From DATKDF01 sp035512795 (GTDB lineage Bacteria; Acidobacteriota; Vicinamibacteria; Vicinamibacterales; SCN-69-37), in NCBI GenBank assembly GCA_035512795.1, contig DATKDF010000048.1:1-7158 (forward strand): 7,158 bases of DNA, given 5' to 3'. The position numbers were made by a program, and so were the translations under genes. Numbering within the stretch: position 1 is the first letter of the stretch; each line of letters begins with the position of its first letter. Below, in pieces: positions 1 through 5,381 of the stretch. The notes beneath the pieces are model-generated. The model had not been told where the DNA came from and did no database searches. It saw only the letters and a list, made by a program, of their open reading frames with translations.

Positions 1-29
1 GGGCGGCAAAGTCGCCGCGGGGTCCGGAC

Positions 30-623
30 TCACGATCTCGAGGCCGATCGACCGACCGCCCCGCGCGCGATCACCTCGTGGCGAAAGCACGTCACGAGGT
101 GATCGTTCACCATGCCGACGGCCTGCATGTAGGCGTAGCAGATGGTCGAACCGACGAACCGAAAGCCGCGCTTCCGGAGGTCGCGGCTCATGGCGTTCGA
201 CTCGGCCGATCTCGCCGGCACGTCCGACATCGACCTGGGCCGGTTCACCCTCGGTCGCCCGTCGACGAACTGCCAGATGTACGCGTCGAACGAGCCGAAC
301 TCCTTCCGGATGGCCAGAAACGCCCGCGCGTTGGTGATGGTCGATTCGATCTTCAACCGGTTGCGCACGATGCCGGCGTCGGCGATGAGGGCCCTCACCT
401 TGCGGGCGTTGTAGGCGGCGATGGTCTTCGGATTGAACCGATCGAACGCCCTCCGATACGCTGCCCGCTTGCGCAGGATCGTGATCCAGCTCAGTCCCGC
501 CTGCGCCCCTTCGAGCGTGAGCATCTCGAACAGGCGCCGGTCGTCGTGGACCGGTACGCCCCACTCGGTGTCGTGGTACCGGACGTAGCGCGGGTCGGTG
601 CCGGCCCACGGGCAGCGGGACAT
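30..623 (-). CDS. tag: DNA-3-methyladenine glycosylase I
   Basis: The product is a cytoplasmic base-excision repair enzyme that removes 3-methyladenine from alkylated DNA. The 197-residue protein is near the usual Tag length (E. coli about 187). With the start at 623, the zinc ligands known from E. coli Tag fall at identical positions: Cys4 (MSRCPWAG), His17 (YHDTEWG), His175 and Cys179 (NDHLVTC). The base-pocket residues Tyr16, Glu38 and Trp46 (LEGAQAGLSW) are also in place. This numbering match is why I prefer ATG 623 to an in-frame ATG at 689, which would add 22 non-family residues and run into the upstream gene. The start lies 11 nt after the M28 peptidase stop with no clear Shine-Dalgarno, so it is probably cotranscribed and translated by coupling. 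The short C-terminal tail after Cys179 is Arg/Ser-rich and probably unimportant. Family identification is very secure; biological linkage to the peptidase is not evident. Confidence 0.96.
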   Translation of the reverse strand: MSRCPWAGTDPRYVRYHDTEWGVPVHDDRRLFEMLTLEGAQAGLSWITILRKRAAYRRAFDRFNPKTIAAYNARKVRALIADAGIVRNRLKIESTITNARAFLAIRKEFGSFDAYIWQFVDGRPRVNRPRSMSDVPARSAESNAMSRDLRKRGFRFVGSTICYAYMQAVGMVNDHLVTCFRHEVIARGAVGRSASRS

Positions 624-634
624 GGCCGCGTCGC

Positions 635-2317
635 TCACCGCCCGAGCATCTTGTCTCTCATCGCCTTGAACTCGTTGCCCGGCTTCCACTCAGGGAATCG
701 ATCCGCGTTGGCCACACGTACGCCGACCGCCATCAGCAGCTTGAGCTGCTCGGCGTAGCCGGACAGATCCCACGCCGGGTCGATCTCGTCGGACGGCGCA
801 TGGTACCGGCTCGCCGTGTACTCGTCCTTCTTCTGGCGGCCGAAGCCTTCGGGCTGGTCCACGTACAGGATGCCGTCGTCGGTGTTGAGCGCCGGCACGC
901 CGACCTTGGCGAAGTTGAAGTGGTCCGAGCGGTAGTAGAAGCCCTTTTCGGGTTCGGCGTCGGGGCTGAGCGTGCGGCCCTGCTCGGCGGCGGCGTCGCG
1001 CAGGTAGTCGTCCAGATCCGACGCGCCGAGGCCGATGACGATGACGTCGCGCGTGCGCCCCCAGAGCGGCAGGTTGGCGTCGACGTTGATGTTGGCCACC
1101 GTCTTCTCGAGCGGGTACAGCGGGAAGCGCGCGTAGTACTCCGACCCGAGCAGGCCCTGCTCTTCGGCGGTCACAGCCAGGAACAGCGCCGACCGTTTCG
1201 GCGCCGGATCGAGCGACCGCATCGCGGCGGCCATGACCAGCAGTGCCGCCGTGCCCGTCGCGTTGTCGACGGCGCCGTTGTAGATCGTGTCGCCATTGAC
1301 CTCGGGGCCGATGCCGAAGTGATCCCAGTGCGCGGTGTAGACGACGTACTCGTCGCGCAGGACCGGGTCGCTGCCCGGAAGGCGCGCCACCACGTTCTGT
1401 GAATCGAGCATGCGCATCGTCTGCGTGAAGGACATCGCGGCCGTGGCGCCAAGCGGCACCGGCGTGAAGTCGCGCGTGGCAGCCCGCGCCTTCAGGTCGG
1501 CAAAGTCGAGCCCGGCCGCCTGGAAGAGGCGGGTCGTCGCTTCGGCCGACAACCATCCCTGAATGGCCGCGCGGCCCATGTTCTGGTCCGGGGTGACCAG
1601 ATCGAACCGCTGCCCGCTGAAGCCTTGAACCACGTTCCAGCCGTACCCCGCCGTGGGCGTGTCATGGACGATTAACACGGCGGCCGCACCGAGCTCGGCG
1701 GCCTTCTCGTACTTGTACGTCCAGCGACCGTAGTAGGTCATCGCCGGGCCGCCGAACGTCGCCGGGTCGAGCTCTCCGCCGGCTCCGGTCACGGGTGGAT
1801 CGTTCACGAGCACGATGAGCGTCTTGCCCGCGACGTCGAGCCCCTTGAAGTCGTCCCACTGGAACTCCGGCGCCTGCACGCCGTAACCGGCAAAGACCAC
1901 GTCCGACCCCGACAGATCGATCGTCTCGGTGACGCGCTGGCTGTAGGCGATCACGTCGGTGCCGTGTGCGAAGCGGTGCGCCCGGCCGCCGTGCGTCACG
2001 GTCAGCGGCGAATAGCCCGATGGCGTGATGCCCACGAGCGGCACCTGCTGCACGTAGGTGCCGTCCGGGTTGCCCGGTTCGAGGCCAAGCGCCGTGAACT
2101 GGTCCACGAGGTAACTGACCGTCAGCGCCTCGCCCGGCGAGCCGGGGGCGCGGCCCTCGAACTCGTCCGATGCCAGCCGTTGCATGTGTCCGAGCGCGGC
2201 GGCCGTGTCGATGTCCGGCAGGTCGGCCACTGGAATGGGACCGGCCGGCGCCGACGAACAGGCGGCCGTGCCGACGACAGCGAGGAACAGGGTGAGGAGC
2301 GGAAAGCGTGAGCTCAT
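635..2317 (-). CDS. M28 family zinc aminopeptidase-like lipoprotein with PA-type insert
   Basis: This is a 560-residue exported metallopeptidase. Residues 1-20 form a short basic/hydrophobic signal ending in TAAC; Cys20 followed by SSAPAG suggests a lipoprotein, although the -3 residue is Thr rather than the usual Leu. Residues about 125-260 resemble a protease-associated (PA) insert. The M28 catalytic domain follows at about 300-535. The expected co-catalytic zinc ligands can be read as His330 (TAHWDHFG), Asp351 (AVDNATGT), Glu386 (AEEQGLLGSEYY), Asp413 (INVDANLP) and His466 (SDHFNFAK). Asp332 and Glu385 are the catalytic pair. All key residues are present, so it should be active, releasing N-terminal residues from peptides in the periplasm or at the outer membrane; the substrate is unknown. 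The ATG at 2317 directly follows a consensus -10 box with no Shine-Dalgarno, and the operator for the divergent BlaI-type repressor sits just upstream. The tag gene follows at 11 nt. Confidence 0.93.
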   Translation of the reverse strand: MSSRFPLLTLFLAVVGTAACSSAPAGPIPVADLPDIDTAAALGHMQRLASDEFEGRAPGSPGEALTVSYLVDQFTALGLEPGNPDGTYVQQVPLVGITPSGYSPLTVTHGGRAHRFAHGTDVIAYSQRVTETIDLSGSDVVFAGYGVQAPEFQWDDFKGLDVAGKTLIVLVNDPPVTGAGGELDPATFGGPAMTYYGRWTYKYEKAAELGAAAVLIVHDTPTAGYGWNVVQGFSGQRFDLVTPDQNMGRAAIQGWLSAEATTRLFQAAGLDFADLKARAATRDFTPVPLGATAAMSFTQTMRMLDSQNVVARLPGSDPVLRDEYVVYTAHWDHFGIGPEVNGDTIYNGAVDNATGTAALLVMAAAMRSLDPAPKRSALFLAVTAEEQGLLGSEYYARFPLYPLEKTVANINVDANLPLWGRTRDVIVIGLGASDLDDYLRDAAAEQGRTLSPDAEPEKGFYYRSDHFNFAKVGVPALNTDDGILYVDQPEGFGRQKKDEYTASRYHAPSDEIDPAWDLSGYAEQLKLLMAVGVRVANADRFPEWKPGNEFKAMRDKMLGR

Positions 2318-2323
2318 CCGGCA

Positions 2324-2329
2324 ATTATA
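2324..2329 (-). promoter_or_regulatory. -10 box of the M28 peptidase promoter (possible leaderless start)
   Basis: On the minus strand this reads TATAAT, a perfect sigma-70 -10 hexamer in an otherwise GC-rich sequence. Six bases (TGCCGG) separate it from the A of the ATG at 2317, which is the usual -10 to +1 distance. The predicted mRNA therefore starts at the start codon. I see no convincing -35 at 15-19 nt (best is CTGTAG or TGTAGA), and that zone is occupied by the operator at 2343-2360. Confidence 0.6.
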
Positions 2330-2335
2330 GGAAAC

Positions 2336-2363
2336 TTGACACCTTCTACAGTTGTAGTAGTCT
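2336..2363 (+). promoter_or_regulatory. Promoter of the blaI-type/M56 operon
   Basis: A perfect -35 hexamer TTGACA (2336-2341) is followed by a 16-nt spacer and TAGTCT (2358-2363). The latter keeps the three most conserved -10 bases (T1, A2, T6). The predicted start is near 2370, adjacent to the GTG start at 2371, so this transcript may also be leaderless. The operator palindrome fills the spacer, as expected for repression by occlusion. The -10 is not ideal, so the exact start is inferred. Confidence 0.6.
2343..2360. promoter_or_regulatory. BlaI/MecI-type operator palindrome
   Basis: The core CTACAGTTGTAG (2346-2357) contains TACA-nn-TGTA, the half-site arrangement known for BlaI/MecI repressors. 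The symmetry extends outwards so that 7 of 9 base pairs match across 2343-2360. It lies directly upstream of a BlaI-family gene, inside that gene's promoter spacer, and upstream of the -10 of the divergent peptidase gene. I found no second copy of this core in the window. Binding is inferred from family knowledge and position. Confidence 0.72.
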
Positions 2364-2370
2364 GCCGGTC

Positions 2371-2772
2371 GTGGCGCGACGTCCGGATCACCCGGTCCTG
2401 AGCGAGGCCGAATGGAAGCTGATGAACGCCGTCTGGGACGGGACCGGCGCAGTCTCGGCGCGTGAAGTCTGGGAGGCGCTTCGGGCCGAGACGGGCTGGG
2501 CCTACACGACGGTCAAGACACAGCTCGACCGGCTGGTGCAGAAGGGCGTGCTGTCGGTGACGATCGACCACCACGCGTCGCAGTACCGGCCCGAGCTCCG
2601 GCGCCAGCGGGCCGTTGCCGCCGCGGCGCGCGACCTGGCCCGGCGCGCGTTCGGCGGCCGCATGGCGCCGCTCGTCCATCACCTGATTCGGGCCGAGCGG
2701 CTGTCGCCGCGCGACCGCGCCGAGCTGCGACGCATGCTCGATGACGATGCCGAAGGGAAGGTGCGCGAGTGA
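2371..2772 (+). CDS. BlaI/MecI/CopY family transcriptional repressor
   Basis: This is a 133-residue winged-helix DNA-binding repressor. It opens with the family signature LSEAEWKLMNAVWD (residues 10-23). The helix-turn-helix covers about 26-60, with recognition helix AYTTVKTQLDRLVQKG (44-59), and the wing lies around 61-75. The C-terminal helices (about 78-125) are the likely dimerisation part. Residues RRPDHPV before the signature match the N-terminal length of S. aureus BlaI (my recollection), which supports the GTG start at 2371. An in-frame ATG at 2308 would add 21 residues encoded by the promoter and operator and overlap the divergent gene. There is no Shine-Dalgarno before GTG 2371. The gene overlaps the M56 gene by 4 bp, the classical repressor/sensor-protease pair. 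The position equivalent to the Asn101-Phe102 cleavage site of staphylococcal BlaI appears to be His104-Leu105, so the cut site may differ. It probably represses itself and the M28 gene. Confidence 0.93.
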   Translation: MARRPDHPVLSEAEWKLMNAVWDGTGAVSAREVWEALRAETGWAYTTVKTQLDRLVQKGVLSVTIDHHASQYRPELRRQRAVAAAARDLARRAFGGRMAPLVHHLIRAERLSPRDRAELRRMLDDDAEGKVRE

Positions 2773-3836
2773 CCGCCGCCAGCCTGCTCGCCGTCACGCT
2801 GGCTCTGGCGGTCATCTGGGCCATCGACCGCAGCGTCGGGCTGCGCCTTCATCCGCGTCTGCTCAGTGGTCTCTGGCTGCTCGTGCTCCTGCGCCTCCTC
2901 GTACCTGCCGAGCTGCTGTCGGCGATCCTGCCCGATGTCGTTCGGTGGCCGCTTCCCGTGTGGCCGGCGGGCGAGACCGCGCCGGCGGTGCCCTTCGCCG
3001 CGGCGGTCCCGGCCGGCGTCGGCTGGATCCGGATCCTCTGGCTCGGCGGCATCGTCGTCGTGGCCGTCCGCTGGGCTGTCGAGACGTGGCGCGCGCGGCA
3101 GCGCCTGACCGAGATGCCGGCCGATGACCGCCGCAGAATCGACGACGTGACCGCACGGGTCGCGCGCCTCGTGCGGGTGCGCCTGCCGCACATGGCGACC
3201 GACCCGCTGGCCGGCGCGCCGTACGTCACCGGCCTCGTCCGACCGCGCCTCGTGTTCGGGGGGTCGTGGCAGGCGTGGCCGCCGCCGGTCGTCGAACACG
3301 CCATCGGCCACGAGCTGCTGCACCTGCGGCGCCGCGACCTGTGGGTCGAAGCGCTCTGGATGACGGCCGCGGCCATTTACTGGTTCCACCCGCTCGTGCA
3401 CGTCGCGCGGCGACGCGCGCACGAGGCGCGCGAGCTGTCGTGCGATGCCGACGCGGCCGTCCTCCTGGGCCCGCCGTACCGGACGACGCTGCGCCAGATG
3501 ATCGGCGAACACGGGCTGGGCCGCCCGATCTTCGCGAGCGGCCGTCACGCCTGGGGCCCGGCCGTCACGCGGCTGAAGGCGATTGACCGCTGGCAGCGTC
3601 CGGTGTCGCGTCGCGCGCGGCTGGCGGTGGCGGTGGTGCTCTTCGGTGCGGCGGCGGCGCTCGGCGCGCTGCGGCCAGGGGTCCCGGCACTCGCCTCGGT
3701 GGTGCCGACCATCGAGGAGCTGGTCGATCCGGTGTCGCGTCAGGAGCGCGGGCTCGGCTCGCTGCACCTGCGCTACGCGCTCGTCGGCCGTGCCGTCACC
3801 GAGCCGGCGCCGGCCGAAGCGTCGCCGTCGCAATGA
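2769..3836 (+). CDS. M56 (BlaR1/MecR1-type) membrane metallopeptidase without penicillin-sensor domain
   Basis: This 355-residue integral membrane zinc protease is the expected partner that inactivates the BlaI-type repressor. The GTG start overlaps the repressor stop (GTGA), indicating translational coupling. Hydrophobic segments lie at about 4-19, 31-53, 85-104, 190-212 (flanked by the zinc site) and 283-302. The HExxH zinc motif is HELLH at 181-185, followed by RRRD. The second family motif, HEARELSCDADAA, is at 218-230; Glu222 is the probable third ligand. BlaR1 and MecR1 are about 585-600 residues with a C-terminal penicillin-binding sensor. Here only about 53 residues follow the last membrane segment, ending in a Pro/Ala/Glu-rich tail with no SxxK or KTG motif. 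It is therefore not a beta-lactam receptor of the classical kind, and the signal is unknown. An intact frame and all catalytic residues argue against decay. The exported DUF1579 gene follows at 25 nt. Confidence 0.9.
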   Translation: MTAASLLAVTLALAVIWAIDRSVGLRLHPRLLSGLWLLVLLRLLVPAELLSAILPDVVRWPLPVWPAGETAPAVPFAAAVPAGVGWIRILWLGGIVVVAVRWAVETWRARQRLTEMPADDRRRIDDVTARVARLVRVRLPHMATDPLAGAPYVTGLVRPRLVFGGSWQAWPPPVVEHAIGHELLHLRRRDLWVEALWMTAAAIYWFHPLVHVARRRAHEARELSCDADAAVLLGPPYRTTLRQMIGEHGLGRPIFASGRHAWGPAVTRLKAIDRWQRPVSRRARLAVAVVLFGAAAALGALRPGVPALASVVPTIEELVDPVSRQERGLGSLHLRYALVGRAVTEPAPAEASPSQ

Positions 3837-3844
3837 ATGTTCAC

Positions 3845-3852
3845 GGGGAGGA
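3845..3852 (+). promoter_or_regulatory. Strong Shine-Dalgarno for the DUF1579 gene
   Basis: GGGGAGGA lies 9 nt before ATG 3862 and fixes that start. It stands out because the repressor and M28 genes at the divergent promoter have no Shine-Dalgarno. It lies in the 25-nt gap after the M56 stop, so this gene can be translated independently within the same transcript. Confidence 0.8.
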
Positions 3853-3861
3853 CCATCACAC

Positions 3862-4470
3862 ATGAGCTGTTCACCAACGCGTCTCGTTCTGGCTCTCGTG
3901 CTGTGGCTGTCGTGGCTGCCGTCACCCGGATGGGCGCAGACGACCAATCAGGAGGCATTGATGAAGGAAATGCAGGCACGCATGGAGGAGGCCGCGCGGC
4001 TCGGACCGCACCATGCGGCGCTCGGGGCGCTGGTCGGCGCGTGGGATGTCGAGCTGGCGATGGTGATGCCCGGCGCGCCCGCGCAGCGGTCGAAGGGCAG
4101 GGCCACGTACGCCTGGGCCATCGAGGGCCGCTGGCTGACGCAGCAGATCACCGGCGAGCTGATGGGCACCCCGTACCAGAGCTTCAGCCTCATGGGGTTC
4201 GACACGTACGCGAAGAACCATGTCGTGGTCTCGGTGACGTCGATGGACACCGCCATGAACATGGCGCGGGGGCTGGTCGTCGATCCGACGCACCAGGTCA
4301 CGGCGGTCTACGGCACGCTCGACGAGTACACGACGGGCGAGCTGCACAAGCCCTACAAGGTCGTCGTCCGCCGGGCGTCCGATGCCAGACACGTGATGGA
4401 GATCTGGGACCTCGGCATCGGCGACGCGGGCGCCAAGGTGCTCGAGTTCACGTTCATTCGACGCCCCTGA
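3862..4470 (+). CDS. Exported DUF1579 family protein
   Basis: This 202-residue protein has a Sec signal peptide (residues 1-25, hydrophobic LVLALVLWLSWLP, cleavage after GWA). A short charged helix with MKEMQARMEEAARLGP (34-49) precedes the DUF1579 domain. The domain is recognisable from GALVGAWDVE (55-64), EGRWLTQQITGELMGTPYQ (88-106), LMGFDTYAKNHVVVSVTSMD (110-129), and the terminal strand VLEFTFIRRP. DUF1579 proteins are lipocalin-like beta-sheet proteins of unknown function, often exported in Acidobacteria and related bacteria. The mature protein should be periplasmic; there is no lipobox. It lies 25 nt after the M56 gene on the same strand with no terminator visible between them, so it is probably part of the BlaI-controlled operon. 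A ligand-binding role in signal perception or response would be a guess. The stop matches the usual end of the domain, so the protein looks complete. Confidence 0.88.
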   Translation: MSCSPTRLVLALVLWLSWLPSPGWAQTTNQEALMKEMQARMEEAARLGPHHAALGALVGAWDVELAMVMPGAPAQRSKGRATYAWAIEGRWLTQQITGELMGTPYQSFSLMGFDTYAKNHVVVSVTSMDTAMNMARGLVVDPTHQVTAVYGTLDEYTTGELHKPYKVVVRRASDARHVMEIWDLGIGDAGAKVLEFTFIRRP

Positions 4471-4566
4471 ACGCGCGCGCCAGGTCGAGGGGTGGTACGA
4501 ACAGATCGTCGTCGGCGACCAGGCCGTCACCGAGCGCCGCTATCGGCACTGGCGCGGGCGCACGCT

Positions 4567-4586
4567 GCCGGCCTCCATCCGGCTTT
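4567..4586 (+). terminator. Weak hairpin with short T tract, possible terminator
   Basis: GCCGG (4567-4571) and CCGGC (4579-4583) can pair around a 7-nt loop, followed by only three T residues. It is placed about 100 nt after the DUF1579 stop, where a terminator for the left operon would be sensible. The stem is only 5 bp and such matches are common at this GC content. Confidence 0.2.
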
Positions 4587-4642
4587 CATCCCACGCCGCC
4601 ACGGACCGTGCGCATTGGCCTGACCATTGGTGTCTGACCGGC

Positions 4643-4671
4643 GCTGCCGGCGGGAACACGGCTACTATAGA
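4643..4671 (+). promoter_or_regulatory. Candidate promoter for the exported-protein/kinase pair
   Basis: An AT-rich TATAGA (4666-4671; the longer string is TACTATAGA) stands out in GC-rich surroundings 39 nt before the ATG at 4711. The best -35 candidate, CTGCCG at 4644-4649 with a 16-nt spacer, matches consensus at only three positions. It overlaps a small GC hairpin (CCGGC-gct-GCCGG, 4638-4650). The -10 is plausible; the -35 is weak. Confidence 0.35.
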
Positions 4672-4700
4672 CACCTGATCACGCGCCCATCGGCCGTGGA

Positions 4701-4705
4701 AAGGA
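4701..4705 (+). promoter_or_regulatory. Shine-Dalgarno that decides the start at 4711
   Basis: AAGGA, within GGAAAGGA, is 5 nt before ATG 4711. An in-frame upstream GTG at 4627-4630 would lie ahead of the -10-like box and add 28 residues in front of a good signal peptide, so 4711 is preferred. Confidence 0.75.
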
Positions 4706-4710
4706 CATCT

Positions 4711-5376
4711 ATGCGCCGCGCCGTTGCCGTAGCCATCGCCGTGCTGGGTCTCTCGCTCGGGTCGGCCACGCCTGCTGAAGCCCAGAGCTTCTGGCGCTGG
4801 CTCGAGTCGCTGAGTGGCCCCGGCCCGTTCAAGAGCGTCTTCGGGATCGAGTTCGCGCCCGTCTGCTTCGGCGACAATCCGACAGATCCAGACAATCGCT
4901 GGCTCGATCTGTTCTGCACGCAGAACCGCCTGCGGGAGCCACGCGTGTCGTTCGTCTTCGACGTGGCCTGGGGTTCCGGTACGAACAACCTCACGTACGC
5001 GCCTGGCGCCACGCCGAACGGTGTGGCTGACACGGGCGTATTTCTCTTCTCCGGCGGTCCGATGTGGCATCTGCACGACCGCGCAGTGGACGTCGGGGCG
5101 GTCGTCGGGGTGGCGCGTTTCTCGAACCTGCCGGTGGTTGGTGCGGTGTCGAAGTCGACGATCGAGCCGCGCCTCGTCTTTCGTCCCCTGGTCCTCATGC
5201 GGGGCGCAGATCGGTACCGGATGTCGTTCCTCGAGATCCGGTACTCGCCGATCATCGTGTTCAGCGGGTTCACGCTCGCCGATTTCGGCGCCGTCGGCGG
5301 AGATCTGACCGGCGACCCGGAGACGATTCACAGCGTGCAGATCCTCGTCAACATCGCGCCGCTCATCCGGCGGTGA
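4711..5376 (+). CDS. Exported protein of unknown function, possible outer-membrane beta-barrel
   Basis: The protein has 221 residues and I do not recognise a family. The Sec signal peptide is clear: MRRAVAVAIAVLGLSLGSAT, then cleavage after AEA at about residue 24. The mature part starts SFWRWLESLSGPGPFKSVFG and contains two Cys (52 and 69) that could form a disulfide. Several stretches alternate hydrophobic and polar residues as in membrane beta-strands: RVSFVFDVAWG (78-88), GVFLFSGGPMWHL (109-121), AVDVGAVVGVARFS (125-138), IEPRLVFRPLVLM (151-163), YRMSFLEIRYSPIIVFSGF (169-187) and HSVQILVNIAPLI (207-219). This suggests a small outer-membrane barrel or a periplasmic beta protein. The last residue is Arg, not the aromatic residue typical of BAM-assembled barrels, which weakens the barrel call. 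It has its own ribosome site and probably its own promoter. The kinase gene starts 5 nt after its stop, so the two are almost certainly cotranscribed. Confidence 0.75.
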   Translation: MRRAVAVAIAVLGLSLGSATPAEAQSFWRWLESLSGPGPFKSVFGIEFAPVCFGDNPTDPDNRWLDLFCTQNRLREPRVSFVFDVAWGSGTNNLTYAPGATPNGVADTGVFLFSGGPMWHLHDRAVDVGAVVGVARFSNLPVVGAVSKSTIEPRLVFRPLVLMRGADRYRMSFLEIRYSPIIVFSGFTLADFGAVGGDLTGDPETIHSVQILVNIAPLIRR

Positions 5377-5381
5377 CACCC

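Larger units (their letters stand above)
4460..4678 (+). pseudogene. Possible decayed coding fragment in the intergenic gap
   Basis: Immediately after the DUF1579 stop, a different frame reads DAPERARQVEGWYEQIVVGD, continuing with QAVTERRYRHWRGRTLPASI and ending at TGA 4676-4678. Its first 35-40 codons end almost entirely in G or C, like the real genes here. The composition (Trp, Tyr, Glu, Gln, charged residues) looks like folded protein rather than the Arg/Ser/Pro-rich text of shadow frames. There is no ATG, GTG or TTG in this frame across the convincing part, so it could not be expressed alone. After about codon 40 the protein-like character fades. I read it as the leftover of a deleted gene, or a missing 3' exchange partner; no family is recognised. 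Chance in GC-rich DNA remains possible. Confidence 0.3.

Noticed and set aside
3..18. Small hairpin GCGGC-loop-GCCGC downstream of tag as a terminator
   Set aside because: A 5-bp stem with no T run on the minus strand in the visible sequence; expected by chance at this GC content.
624..689. Longer tag start at 689
   Set aside because: It would overlap the end of the M28 gene, and only the 623 start puts the zinc ligands at the known positions 4, 17, 175 and 179.
2308..2370. ATG 2308 as the start of the BlaI-type repressor
   Set aside because: The extra 21 residues would be encoded by the -35, operator and -10, would overlap the divergent M28 start, and do not fit the family's N-terminal length. 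GTG 2371 fits.
2769..3836. Naming the pair blaI-blaR1 as a beta-lactam resistance system
   Set aside because: No beta-lactamase or PBP gene is nearby and the M56 protein lacks the penicillin-binding sensor; only family-level names are justified.
2679..3947. 422-codon open frame on the minus strand opposite the M56 gene
   Set aside because: Arg/Asp/His/Pro-rich low-complexity translation typical of the antisense of GC-rich genes; it lies opposite a gene with clear catalytic motifs.
3837..4637. 266-codon open frame overlapping the DUF1579 gene
   Set aside because: Arg/Gly/Ala-rich shadow frame over a gene with a signal peptide, strong ribosome site and recognisable domain.
5064..5381. N-terminal extension of the kinase back to 5064
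   Set aside because: The extension overlaps the exported-protein gene and is Arg/Gly-rich; the kinase has a start at 5382 just after that gene's stop.
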